From Cladorrhinum sp. PSN259 (taxonomy: Eukaryota > Ascomycota > Sordariomycetes > Sordariales > Podosporaceae), in the NCBI GenBank assembly GCA_033725935.1, contig MU867137.1, positions 1 to 64,000 of the forward strand: 64,000 bases of DNA, given 5' to 3'. The notes below the pieces were generated by a model. The model was not told where the DNA came from, did not search any database, and saw nothing but the letters and a program-made list of their open reading frames with translations. Below, piece by piece: positions 36,322 through 47,968 of the stretch. The stretch's first letter is position 1, and each line of letters opens with the position of its first letter. The position numbers and the translations under genes are program-made.

Positions 36322-38193
36322 ATGCTTGCCTCGTCGCTTTTGAGGGCCGGGGCCCCCAGAGCTCTGGCAACAAGCCGGGCCCTGCCTCTCAAGAACCAGC
36401 TGTACGTTTTACTCTCAGCTGAGCTTCTTTAAAACACATGCAGAACTTGAAACTGACCATCTTTCTGCAGCCGGTCGCTTTCCATCACTCCTCGCCGCTA
36501 TGCCGACGACAAGCAGCTTAACAAGACCTCTGCGACCATCACCCAGCCCAAGTCGCAGGGTGCTTCGCAGGCCATGCTTTACGCCACCGGTTTGTCCGAG
36601 GCCGACATGAACAAGCCCCAGGTCGGTATCTCGTCCGTCTGGTACGACGGCAACCCATGTAACATGCATCTCCTCGACCTCTCGAAGCTCGTCCGCGATA
36701 GCGTCGCCAAGGCGGGTCTCGTCCCTATGCGCTTCAACACCATTGGTGTCTCGGATGGTATCTCTATGGGCACCACCGGTATGCGCTACAGCTTGCAGAG
36801 CAGAGAAATCATTGCCGACAGTATCGAGACGGTCATGAACGGACAGTGGTACGACGCCAACGTCTCCCTGCCCGGTTGCGACAAGAACATGCCCGGTGTG
36901 TTGATCGCCATGGGCAGAGTTAACCGCCCCTCTATCATGGTCTACGGTGGCACCATCAAGCCGGGCTGCAGCCAGTCCGGCGAGCCCATCGACATCGTCA
37001 GCGCTTTCCAGGCCTACGGCCAGTACATCTCCGGCGAGATCGACGAGAAGCAGCGTTTCGACATCATCCGCAACGCCTGCCCCGGCGGTGGTGCCTGCGG
37101 TGGCATGTACACTGCCAACACCATGGCCAGCGCCATCGAGACCCTCGGTATGACCCTTCCCGGCTCCAGCAGCAACCCCGCCGAGGACCCCAGCAAGAAG
37201 GCCGAGTGCGAGAGCGTCGGTGAGGCCGTCAAGAACCTCCTCCGCGAGGACATCCGCCCCAAGGATGTCATGACCCGCCAGGCCTTCGAGAACGCCATGA
37301 AGGTTGTCACCATCCTGGGCGGCAGCACCAACGCCGTGCTCCACCTTATCGCCATCGCCGACTCGGTCGGCATCAACCTCACCATCGATGACTTCCAGGC
37401 GGTCAGCGACAGTACTCCCTTCCTTGCCGACCTCAAGCCCTCCGGCAAGTACGTCATGGAGGACCTCTGCAAGATCGGCGGTACCCCATCTCTCCTCAAG
37501 TTCCTCCTCAAGGAGGGCATCATTGACGGCTCCGGCATCACCGTCACCGGCAAGACCATGAAGCAAAACGTCGACGCCTACCCCGACTTCCCCAGCGACC
37601 AGACCATCATCCGTCCCCTCACCAACCCCATCAAGCCTACGGGACACATCCAGATCCTTCGCGGTTCTCTCGCTCCAGGCGGCTGCGTCGGCAAGATCAC
37701 AGGCAAGGAGGGTCTCCGCTTCGAAGGAACCGCCAAGGTCTACGACTACGAAGACGGCTTCATCGAGGCCCTCGAGCGCGGCGAGATCAAGAAGGGCGAG
37801 AAGACCGTCGTCGTCATTCGCTACGAGGGTCCCAAGGGCGGTCCCGGCATGCCTGAGATGTTGAAGCCCAGCTCAGCCATCATGGGTGCTGGTCTCGGCA
37901 AGGACGTCGCCCTCATCACTGACGGTCGCTTCTCCGGTGGCAGCCACGGTTTCTTGATTGGTCACATTGTCCCCGAGGCTATGGAGGGCGGTCCCCTTGC
38001 TCTTGTCAAGAATGGTGACAAGATCATTATCGATGCCGAGCAGCGTGTTTTAGATCTTGAGGTACCCGCCGAGGAGCTCGAGAAGAGAAAGAAGGAGTGG
38101 AAGGCTCCTGCGTCCAAGGCTACGAGGGGTACGCTTAGGAAGTACGCCAAGTTGGTTACCGATGCCAGCCACGGATGCGTTACTGATGCTTAA
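36322..38193 (+). CDS. ILV3: Dihydroxyacid dehydratase, mitochondrial
   Basis: Two exons (36322-36401, 36471-38193) give 600 aa. The first exon and start of the second make a mitochondrial presequence (MLASSLLRAGAPRALATS). The rest is a full IlvD/Edd protein. The iron-sulfur cysteines are in GNPCNMH, LPGCDKNMPG and CPGGGACGGMYTANTM. GRFSGGSHGFLIGHI near the C-terminus is also conserved. Known reaction: dehydration of dihydroxy-isovalerate and dihydroxy-methylvalerate, the third common step of valine and isoleucine synthesis. Codons are strongly C-ending, which creates long meaningless antisense frames. Nothing suggests a resistant duplicate of the kind seen in aspterric-acid clusters; no cluster genes are near. 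Confidence 0.96.
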
Positions 38194-38652
38194 TTGGATT
38201 AACAAATAAAAGAAAAGAATTGCGAAGGGGAAGGGGAATGATTTCTATGGGGGTTTTTTACAGAACCCAAAAGGGTTTGATTGTACATATTAGGCTTGCT
38301 CTCTTTCATTTTTTTGGGCATAGGAAAAGGCGCTTTCTCAAGTTTGCACCGGTTTTTGGAAGGGTGCTTAAAAAGATATACCAAGGTGACTATCAATTTT
38401 ATAATGTTGCAAAGAGATATCAGAGTCGGAAAACACTTTCTCAGTTGCTATGATATGAATTTGTGGTTAATTTTGCAAAATCCAAAATGCTATGATTAAT
38501 ATTCTTACATTCTCGAGCTTGCCGATATGCAAACTATATCATACAACAACAAATAGCCCCGTCCAATTATTAGAGTAAGTACAACCTTCACCAACATTTT
38601 CAAACCTTCTTACATAATACCCCTTTACACCCCATTTCCTCTTTATTATTTT
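38194..38652. other. convergent intergenic region
   Basis: About 460 bases between convergent 3' ends, AT-rich, no gene or repeat seen. Confidence 0.55.
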
Positions 38653-39707
38653 TTACCTCGCCCCTTTCTTATTCCAAGCCTCCACAAAATTCTTCTTATC
38701 CCTCAACGTCAACCCAACCCTCTTGACTCTTCCAAGTCTAGCCAATGCCTCTCCCACATTATCCAACAGATCTTGCTCTTCAGCCGTCACTTCACCCTCA
38801 CCACTACCCCTCCTACTACTACTCTCTGCCGCATCATGAGAAGAAACCCCATTCACCGCCTGAGACCTATTATGCAAAGCCTCGGCGATCCTAACTCTAA
38901 CCGTATGCGTAGGTCTACCAAGCAACCTCCACAAAAACCCAAACCACTGTCCCGGTACGGGGGTAGTGATGTCGGGCGGCGTGTACCGAATCGACACGGG
39001 AAAGATGGCCGCTTCCGCGGGGGCAGACAACAGTCCCGGACTCAGCGGCAGGATGCCCTTGCCATTTGTCGTTCCGCTCTCCGGAAAGACTGCGAGAATA
39101 TGGTTCGGATACTTCTCTCTCAGGGCCTTGAGCGTCGTCAAATCCTTGCCCGTCGGAGGGCTGGTGGTAATCGTCGTTCCCGAAATTGCCGAGAGGATAG
39201 CTTGCAACAGCGAGATCTTTCTCACTTTCTTCGTGCCGGGGTACGCAGCAACAAAAACGGGATCAAAAACGGCTGCGAGGTAGATGGCGTCGATGGGCGA
39301 GGTAAAGTTCGCTGCGATTATGGAACCTGGGTGGGGCACCCGGGAGGGGGGTTGTTGAGACAGGGAGCCGCGCTTGACATTGTCTAGCTGGAGGTCTACC
39401 CACCATATGCCTGGGATGAAGAGGAGGAGCCAGAGGTAGAGCTTTCGGAGGAGGGAGGGGAAGTATTGGGTCAGGAGGAGGAGGAGGAAGAATGGGAGGA
39501 AGAGGGGGAGGCGGATGAGGAAGAGGGTGGTTGAGAGGAGGTACGTGAGGAGGCCTGAGGAGGGGGAGGGGGAGGGGATGAAGGGGGATATTCCCGATCC
39601 TGTATTCAAGTTGTAGAGTGTTAGTCTACGGAGGGGGGCGTATAAAGAGGGGCGGGAAGGTAAGGGGGAGATTTGCCTCTGTCGCGGAATTGGGAGAATT
39701 TTTCCAT
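38653..39707 (-). CDS. LPAAT-like acyltransferase (Loa1/Vps66 type), GC-AG intron
   Basis: Two exons on the minus strand (39707-39677, then 39599-38653) give about 325 aa. The 31-nt first exon encodes MEKFSQFRDR; the 77-nt intron starts with GC (GAG|GCAAAT) and ends ATACAG. No usable GT donor exists in the segment. Membrane segments lie at about residues 30-60 and 65-80 (LIRLPLFLPFFLLLLL, LYLWLLLFIPGIWWVD). PlsC-type motifs follow: NFTSPIDAIYLA in the place of NHxxxxD, and VFPESGTTNGKGIL in the place of FPEGT. The histidine of HX4D is Phe here, as in atypical members such as Loa1. The known relative acts in lysophosphatidic-acid acylation and lipid-droplet/vacuole homeostasis; activity here is inferred. 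Confidence 0.85.
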
Positions 39708-40902
39708 GTTGAAGATGTGTCTTATGAGACCATTTATGGGGTTGGGCGCCGAAAATAGAGTCGTCTGGTCAGTTAAAGGAGGTCAGTTGACGTCGATCTG
39801 GATTCTCCCGCCTCTGGGGAATATTGAAGCAAGCGCGTTTGACACCGTTATCGCTTCGTCAGTGGTCCAGTGGAAAAAGGTGGGGTTGCATGTGAACGAT
39901 TGGCCAGAGCTTCAGGTCTACCCCTCACAGAGACAGAAACCTGGGACCTCAGATCAACCCTAACCCACCAGACTTGAAGATTTAAGATTCAAAGTGGTAA
40001 TGAGAGAGCTGAGGAATTCAGAGTCATATATACTCAAGAATCCATTTTTTACCTCTTTTGAAATAGAGTCAAGACTAGAGCATTCGGAAATGGTCTCTAG
40101 ACAGGGGGCCGGAGAATTGGGGGTGTGTGTGTTCCGAAACATCTGCGGGAACAGCGCAAATAGAGCACAAATCCCCCCTCCCTTTCATGGCCCCATTTTA
40201 TGTATGATGCATCCGTCTTGCGCGTGCACCACTGGCCACTGGCGGTGAATCGGGGAACCAGATAATTAAAACCCCCCCTGCCCGTCGCTGAATTCCCTCG
40301 AAGCCGAGGGAACCTAAACTCTCTTGGAAGAAAAATTTATCGAGTTGGATTTTTTTGGATTTGCGAAATGCACCGTTGCTGTTATCTCCCCCAACCATAC
40401 AAGCCAAACAGATCAAATGGATCACTCCGAATGGATGTATGCTCCACCACCTTTGGATTTCCATGACACGCGGCCCAAACTGCGTCGAAGTGCTTCGTTG
40501 TCGTCGCTCGATTTGCGTCCAGTCAACTTTGACCGCCGCCCCTCCAGGTCCCGGTCCCCGCTGCCAGCGAGTGCTACTGCTGCAAGCACCGCAACTGCAA
40601 ACTCTCCAATCACGACGCCCCGCCGTCGGTTTTGGCAGCGCACGGACCACTCACACTCCCGATTATTTGGTTGCCCCGGTGAAGTAAACAAAGCAGTCTC
40701 AAGCAGCTTTACGCTTTCTGCACTACACCCCTTCCAGCAGAGGAAGAGGTCAATCGAGCACCCTAACACCCCGACCAAAGACCCGCTCCATCATCTGCAC
40801 ACCACAACGTCGCCGCCGACAGCAGCCAGCTCCGGAGCCCTGTTCCTCTCATCCTCCTACCTGCTCGTCCACCTTGTCATTCCTCGCATGCGCACAATCA
40901 AC
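39708..40902. promoter_or_regulatory. divergent promoter of acyltransferase and kinesin-14 genes
   Basis: About 1.2 kb between two outward-facing starts. From 40324 the plus frame is open and in phase with the kinesin start, so part of this could be coding (see the kinesin entry). Otherwise C/T-rich leader DNA. Confidence 0.4.
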
Positions 40903-43900
40903 ATGGACGCCAACACCACCGAGAATGCGAACAACTACCGTTCGGGCCTTCGCGCCCCGCGTGTCCATGCCACCAACACCTCGATGGCCACCACTCTCCA
41001 AGAAATCACGAATTCGGAAAACAATGCGCGCGCGCAGGCGACGGCGGCATCGACCACCGCTATCCCCTCAAAGCGAGTATACCAATTTACAGGAGGCATG
41101 CCAGCACCCGAACCGAAGCGCAAAACTTTGGCCGAAAAGGCGGGCGAACCATTACGGTCGCAGCTTCCTGCAGCAGCTGCCACACTATCCTCCCGCCTGC
41201 CAGGCGTCAAACCGACTTCAATCGCAAATTTAGCAACGGTAGGTTTACACTCACATCATCTAACAAATACTGGTTCCCCCTATCTGCATTACCGCCACCG
41301 ACAAAGACAATCGCGCTGTTCTCTCTCACGTCATGGGTGCCCGCAAGAAAGAAGACCCCACCAACGCTACCTCAAAATCAAATGTCTCGATGCGCCTCAG
41401 GAGCTGTTGCTCGGAGCCGCATCTACGCAACTGTGAAGGGGGTTACGGTGATCGCGGTCGGACTGGCGGGGGCGGGCAGCGCCATGTACTTGCTCGTTGT
41501 GGACTCTTCGGCTGCTATGGCTTGAACACCTTCTAACTTCTCCATTTTGTAGACATCGAGTATTCCCGGAGCCTCTCGCCATGTGCCATCCTCCAGTTTC
41601 GGCAAGAGCATTGGCCCCGGCAGCAGACCACCAATATCGTCGAGGGCACCCACATCCATGGGGTTCAATCAATCAGTTAATGGTGCCACACGGGGCCCAG
41701 CACGCCAACGACCGGCAACGTCAATGGGGAACAGAGGGGCCGAGGAGGAGCCAGTAAAGCCTAGTCAGCCACAAAAAAAGGGTAGGACGATTTCGTCTTT
41801 CCCCCATCGTAAAAAAGTCCTGCGGTCAAAGAAGATCCGGACAGTTACTTCAGACCAGTCTTTGGGGATGCATGTTCGACAGACCAGCAGAGATCTCTCA
41901 GGACTCAGCAGGCGATTGTATAACCTTTCGCTTGACGATACTGAGGACAACAAGAACCACTCTGCCGGAGATCTAGTGGTCTCCAAGGAAAGCGGACAGC
42001 CCCCACCCCAGTCTTTTTCTTTATCTCTTCGATCTGAAATGCCCCCGGAGCCCATCACCGAGTCCATCAAGAACCAAGGCAGCCGCAAGCATGAGAAAGC
42101 CGAATCCAATCCGTTCTGGCAAGTCAAGTCTCAGGTAACCGCGCCAACGGTACCGCCCACTACGCCATCACAAATTCGTGGTATTGCTGCAATGGAGAAG
42201 ATGGACTCTGTGATTAGGAGCATGGCCAAGATTCCTTTTTCACCTCTCAAGCAATCATCTCCTAGGAAGTTACCATATTTGACCAAGGACTCAACTTTAA
42301 CATCATTTACAGGTTGGGATGTCGACGGCCGGCTTAACGAATTCGAAACCCAGTTCAAGGTAATGAAAGAAGCGTTCGACAGCACCATAACGGACCGGAA
42401 AGCATGGGAGGAGTCAATGGAGTTGGCCAAGAACAAGGGTAGGTGACTTGGGGTTTTTTCTGAGTGGCGGGCATGGGAGCTAACTAGTCCCACTCAGCAA
42501 ACGAGCTCGAGCGTGACCGTCAACGACTTATGGAACAGAACCAGGAGCTACAGGGTCAGATCGGATCGCTTCAACAGGATAAACAGAACATGCAACAAGA
42601 GAAACAAACATTGGTCCTACAGTTTGAGGCCGAGGAGAGGCGACACAAATACGACATTGAGGACAAGTTACGAGACCACAAACACCAGGTCGACGAGTTA
42701 AAGAGGGAATTCAAATCCGAACTTGACCAGATGAAACGTGAACACCAGGCGGCCCTCGAAGAAATGGAGCGGCGGTACCGCGCGGAGATTACAGACGAGC
42801 AAACAAAAAAGTCCAAGGAGATCCAGGAGTTACGACAACAATTGGGGTCGGAGCAAGAAGACTTGAATCTTTCGATACTCAGAAAGGAGCGTGAGGTACA
42901 AGAAGTGAGGTCACTCCTGGAGACTTTGAAGTTGGATCTGGAACGGGAGCAGACAGTAAAGACCACTCTGAAGAACCAAGTTGTCGAGATGACGACAGCA
43001 GGCCTGAAAATGGAGGATCAGATGCGTGGACTCAAGGCCAAGATTGAGTTTCTGGAGTCGGATAGTAAACAACAATCAGACTCATTCGCGACAATGGAGT
43101 CCCGTCTCCAGGAGGCTTTGAGGATTGCAGATGAAGCAAAGGAGAAGCTGATCAAGGAGGAGACCGAGAGACGCGTTCTCTTCAACAAGTACCAGGAACT
43201 CAAAGGCAACATCCGAGTTATGTGCAGGGTTCGGCCGGTTCTCAGTGCTTCTGAAGGCGACTCCGCCCTGATCGGGTTTCCGGACGAAAAGACTTCTGCT
43301 CAGATCGACGTCACGGGTCCTGAAGAAAGGACGAGCTTGGGGGCTATCAGCCGAAGAGTGTTACCATTTGAGTTTGACCGCGTTTTCTCCCCTGCGGTAC
43401 ACAACGAGGAAGTGTTTGGTGAGATCTCCCAGTTGGTGCAGAGCGCTCTTGACGGCTACAACGTTTGTATTTTCTGCTACGGCCAAACTGGTTCCGGCAA
43501 GACGTATACCATGTCATCACCTGACGGTATGATTCCTCGCGCCGTTCACATGATTTACCAGACGATCACCAAGTTGAAGGAGAAGTCGTGGACGTATACC
43601 ATGGAGGGAAGCTTCATTGAGGTGTATAACGAGGAGCTGCATGATTTGTTGACACCCGGGAAGGAGACCAGGAAGCTGGAAATCCGCCACGACGACGTCC
43701 GGAAACAGACCACGGTGCTGAATTGCAAGACTGTTGCGCTGGACTCGCCTGATAAGGTTGAGATTATGCTTGCCGAGGCTCAAAGAAACCGTACCGTTGC
43801 CGCAACAAAGGCCAACGAGAGGTCTTCACGCTCCCATTCGGTATTCGTCCTCAAATTGATTGGAGAGAACTCTGCCACGCATGAAAGATGCGAAGGAACA

Positions 43901-44328
43901 TTGAATCTGGTTGATCTGGCTGGTTCCGAGCGACTCAAGCATTCCCAGGTCGAGGGGGAAAGAATGAGGGAGACTCAAAATATCAATAAGAGTTTGGCGT
44001 GTTTGGGGGATGTTATTGAGGCGTTGGGCAAGGGGTCGTCGCATATTCCTTATAGGAATAGCAAGTTGACGCATTTGTTGCAGTATTCACTTGGGGGCAA
44101 CTCGAAGACGCTCATGTTCGTCATGGTTTCTCCCTTGGAGGCGCATTTGAAAGAGACTATTACTAGTTTGAGGTTTGCTACCAAGGTACGTTTGTCCTTT
44201 TCAGAGAGAGATATTGTGGGGGTGTGTTTTTGCTAATGTCGTTGGGAAAACTGCAGGTGCACAATACGCATATTGGGACGGCAAAGTCGACTAAAAAGTT
44301 GAAGGGGGCGTCTTCTAGCGAATATTGA
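40903..44328 (+). CDS. Kinesin-14 (Kar3/KlpA type), C-terminal motor
   Basis: Four exons (40903-41238, 41553-42438, 42498-44185, 44257-44328) give about 993 aa. A basic disordered tail (about 1-400) would bind microtubules. A coiled coil follows (about 405-640, KQNMQQEKQTLVLQF, KREHQAALEEMERRY). The motor is C-terminal (about 640-975), preceded by the kinesin-14 neck (YQELKGNIRVMCRVRP). P-loop GQTGSGKT at about 736, switch I NERSSRSHS, switch II DLAGSE and the end VHNTHIGTAK are intact. Known role: minus-end-directed motor in spindle assembly. The first intron is unusually long (314 nt) and contains its own short open frame. The in-phase frame upstream is open from 40324 and has an ATG at 40420, so a longer N-terminus is possible; I prefer 40903 because it has good context (AACATGGAC) and the usual short tail start. 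Confidence 0.9.
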
Positions 44329-44829
44329 AGAAAGATATAGTTGAAAGGAAGAAGAGAGGGGGAAGCGAGGAAATTAAACGGCGCGCGTTTGGTTGGCTGG
44401 GTTTGTTTTTTATGATACCATGAACTTATTGATTACACTCCACTGCACTACACTACACTACAACACCAACTTTTGTACGTTTCTATATTGGTGCGGTTTA
44501 GTTTTATTCTGTTTTTCATGAACGAGGTTTTGGGGGCAGGGGGCGGGGGGCGGGGGTGTAGGTGGCTTTCATATCAGATATCATGAGGAACCTTGCCTTT
44601 TTTTTTTTTCTGTGTAGGGCGTTTTTGTATACTGGACATATGTACAATGGGGTTGGGTTGGGCAGGGGCAGGAGGGTAGGATGGTTAGGAGGTTTTTATT
44701 GGCTATGTACCATGGAAGGGTGAAGGGGCGAAAGGGGGAAAGGGAAATATTGGAAGTGTGGAAGGAATGGTGGTTTGGTTTCTGTTGTATATGTTTTTTT
44801 TTTCCTTGGGCATGAGAGGTAAAAAGAAG

Positions 44830-45235
44830 GTGCCTTATATATCCATTTGTTTGTTTGTTTTCGAATGTGCAATGAAAGGTTTGATCATACAAGTACACTC
44901 GTGAAGTTTATGCAAAAGGAGGGAGGGGTATTTGTGTATCTTCTCATGTATGGATCTCTCATGTCTGGATCTGAAATACCGTCGTTAAATGGTGTCAAAT
45001 CTGCAATAGTTTTCTTGGACATGATAGAGGGAAAAGGGGTTACGTTGTATATCCATTACTATGTTTTTAGATATGAATGAGACGGCTTGATCATACTAGT
45101 ACTCTTGAAGACTGTGTAAAGGGGTGGTGGTATGCATGTATGTACATGTGTTTCTTTTCATGCTTGGATTTGAACGGTCTGGTTTAAATGGTGTTTAAAT
45201 GGTGTTTAAATGGTGTTTAAATGGTGTTTAAATGG
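44830..45235. repeat. diverged direct duplication, period about 200 bp
   Basis: TTGATCATAC occurs at 44881 and 45087 (206 apart). Around both, matching blocks follow in the same order: TATATCCATT / GTATATCCATT, AAGTACACTC / TAGTACTCTTGAAG, TCATGTCTGGATCTGAA / TCATGCTTGGATTTGAA and TTAAATGGTGT. Many differences are C-T or G-A. This looks like an old local duplication of noncoding DNA. Confidence 0.65.
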
Positions 45236-45236
45236 T
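45183..45236. repeat. 11-bp minisatellite (TTTAAATGGTG)
   Basis: About five copies of TTTAAATGGTG in perfect tandem, the last one degraded. A single copy of nearly the same sequence (TTAAATGGTGT) sits at 44985 in the other copy of the surrounding duplication, suggesting the array expanded from it. Confidence 0.9.
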
Positions 45237-46603
45237 TGCGTGTTGAGGAATACGTAGGTAGGAAGTTGGTGACGAAGGGAAGGGGCTAAATCCTGGCTGG
45301 ATATTGAATATACATTGTACTTTATACCGAGACTAGTGGTTCTTTCTCATGTTGTATTTTATTTTGTTCGCTTTACATGAGACTGACTCAGACTGACTTT
45401 AAAGCTGCTTTCTTTAAATTTGAAAATTCCCATCAGCCACATTTTTTTCTGTTCAAGCTTGTTTTCTCCTCATTTGATCTTTTTCCTTTAGGAACAGCGA
45501 AGATATTCCCAACACATCCATCCCTCTTAAAAAAAAAAAAAAAAAGAAAGCTTTCCACCCACGCCTGTCTCACGCTACACAGTAGCACAAAACACATGTA
45601 ATCAGGAGACGGTGACAAAACACTAGAGCATCCTGCCCTATCCGTTGTACACCCATCAACCTTTACACAACGGCTGAGCCGGCCGGATCAAATCGAGGAA
45701 AATCTCAGTGTAACAGTATCACGGGAAGAAGAAAAACGGAGGTGCTTTATTGGCAGCTGCCGTATATCATCTTTAGGAACCGAATTGGCCTAAAATGAGC
45801 GTCCGCCTAAACCAGAGCATGATGTATAGCCAGAGTAACAAGTCAAAGAGCTGGGGTGGCCACAAAATGCCCCCCAAAAAGGGGTAGGTATATGTGTGAG
45901 TTTGAGAAGCCTCCCTGGCGGCCGAGGCTCGAGTAGCATGGTTCGACTGGTATTACAGCATGTCCTTCCTCATTGCACAACAGATGACAAAAACTGCCGT
46001 GGAAGCTGGGATTTTTCCCATCGAGTAAAGTTGAGAACTGCTCCACAAAACAAAGATTTCTTACAGGTCCCTCTGCGGTAAAGTGATGCTTTCGGTGAGA
46101 CCATGGGATGATCGATCAGGAAATGGTGAGGTAAAGGGGGTTGCTGTCCATTTGAGTTCGTCTTATCTATCAACAAAAGTCCGTTAGTTTTCTGGCTCCA
46201 ACTGGCTGATTTAAAAAGATTACTTCCAGATATTTGAGCTCACCGGTGACGGGTCGCCACTTCTGAAGAAAGAATCCCATCGTGCATCGATGTGGAGGGT
46301 GGAGGAAGGCGCTGGTTTGACCATCCATTCTTGCCCTTCTCCTCTCCATTAACCGGAGCGTTATCTGCCGGCAACCACGTTCTCGAATGATCTAGGTCGG
46401 CACCCAACACGCAGATAGCCCATCTCTGACTTCATCGATTGGACTGCGGCCTACTTCATCTGAAGACATACCTGAAGATCCTCCTCAAACCTGCCCACAT
46501 ACCTCGAAGCCTAGTTATCAACTCTCAAGTACATAATTTGATCCCCTCCCATCCCTATTATCCAACTAATCTCACCTCACTTCAACCTACAAGCACAGAG
46601 ACA

Positions 46604-47484
46604 ATGTCCACCATCAAGAAGATGATCCCCACCGCGTTCTGGGCATCCATCGCTCTTCCGGTGGCCATCGCTGCTGCTGTTCCTCCCCGCGGTGTCCCTC
46701 GCAATATCAACTCCATCGCAAGCCACAACTCTCACTCAGACGGTCTGGTCACCAACATCACCGCTAGCCCTACTACTGCTGTCTCCGCATCAGCTACTAC
46801 TGCTACTTCCGATGTAACTGCTGCTGCTGCCGCTACTTGCACCACCGGCGCCTCCGCCTCGGAGCAGCACCCATCAGAGTATCCAATCAATGACTACACC
46901 AATATCGTCCCTCTGGAAAACTGGGAGTCGTATTCAGTGAAATCTGCTTGGTACAATGCTCATTACATCTCTGGACCTCACGTAAGTTTTTTTTCTCTCT
47001 CTATGTCTCTTTTTTTTTTTTTTTTGCTAACAGTTACGGATAAAAATAGTTCATGGGCTTTAAACACGAGGAAGGCGAGTTCGGCGCGTTCAAGTGTCAG
47101 TACACTTGTAATGCTGCTGGGAACTGTAATTCCTTTTTTATTTGGTACGGTAAGTTATAACCGCATTACATTCTATCTCTTACCAAATCTCATATCCTCT
47201 CTTGTTCTTCTTGATTTTTGAAATACTGACGGGGGTTTTTTTTTTAAATATAATCAAGACAACCCGGACACCGAAGAGGAACACATGAACTGCGTCTTGT
47301 TTGATGCCGTGTAAGTTTTGTTTCTGAAACCCTTCTAATTAGTGTCTTGAAGAGTGATGGTAACTGACAATTTACCTCCCCTCCAAAAAATAACAGTGTT
47401 CCCGAGACAGAGTTCAGCCTTTCGAATGGCACTTATACCGAAGGTGCTTACGACCGACTATGCAAAGGTGCGTCCTCCAACTAG
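46604..47484 (+). CDS. Small secreted six-cysteine protein
   Basis: Four exons (46604-46981, 47050-47149, 47259-47310, 47397-47484) give about 205 aa. The signal peptide includes FWASIALPVAIAAAVP. A Ser/Thr/Ala-rich stretch with Asn-Ile-Thr glycosylation site follows, then a compact C-terminal domain. That domain has cysteines in AATCTTGA, KCQYTCNAAGNCNSFF, MNCVLFD and RLCKG, six in all. NAAGNCNSFFIWYD followed later by CVLFD resembles PAN/apple-like domains of fungal secreted proteins. The start was taken at the ATG directly before the signal peptide, not the upstream open frame. The last exon ends at the stop 47482-47484; a further intron is possible. Function unknown; adhesin, lectin or effector are options. 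Confidence 0.68.
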
Positions 47485-47968
47485 AGACCTGAGGAGGAGG
47501 AGGAGGAGGAGGAGGAGGAACGGCCAGATGTGGGGGCAGTTTGTGGTGCTTCTTTCAAAAGAAGGTTCAAGGAGGCTTAAGTGATTTTCGGGTGGGTTCA
47601 TCTGTTTGCTAAAAAAAGGAATTAATTCCTTCGATGTAGAGAGGTAAATATCATAAGGGGGTTGCGTCTGCAATCTGTTCTTTAACTGTTGATCATGCTC
47701 GGCAAGTCGGATTTCCAACACTCCAAATGGTGAAAAAATATTTGGATTTTCCGGTCTTCAAACTAATAAAACATCAGAGAAAAACACTTCACATTATACC
47801 ATTCGTGATGAAGAGGCATCAAACAGCCTTGTGTAATTGACTCTCTGGGGTATATCCATCCCTCGTAACTCATAAATATACAACCCTCCGACTTTTGTAA
47901 TCCACCTTTCCCATGATCCCCAGCACCAGAAACGCCAAAAGCAATATGTCACTACTTACTAATCTTAT
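47485..47968. other. convergent intergenic region with AGG repeat
   Basis: About 480 bases between convergent genes. It includes a GAG/AGG microsatellite of about ten units at 47491-47519 just after the secreted-protein stop. Confidence 0.6.

Larger units (their letters stand above)
44329..46603. other. large intergenic region with diverged tandem duplication
   Basis: About 2.3 kb. It holds the kinesin 3' flank, G-rich and T-rich tracts, two diverged copies of a roughly 200-bp segment, an 11-bp minisatellite (both annotated separately), a long A run at 45530-45545, and the leader of the secreted-protein gene. No gene was recognised. Confidence 0.55.

Noticed and set aside
36415..37647. 410-codon minus-strand open frame
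   Set aside because: Exact antisense of the dihydroxyacid dehydratase gene; open only because plus-strand codons end mostly in C. Product is low-complexity Gly/Val/Asp with no domain.
29893..38193. Possible secondary-metabolite cluster (thioesterase near a dihydroxyacid dehydratase)
   Set aside because: No synthase, oxidase, transporter or regulator lies between; the dehydratase has a presequence and looks like the housekeeping copy.
40324..40902. In-frame N-terminal extension of the kinesin
   Set aside because: Open frame and an ATG at 40420 exist, but the base composition is leader-like and the preferred start has better context; kept only as an alternative.
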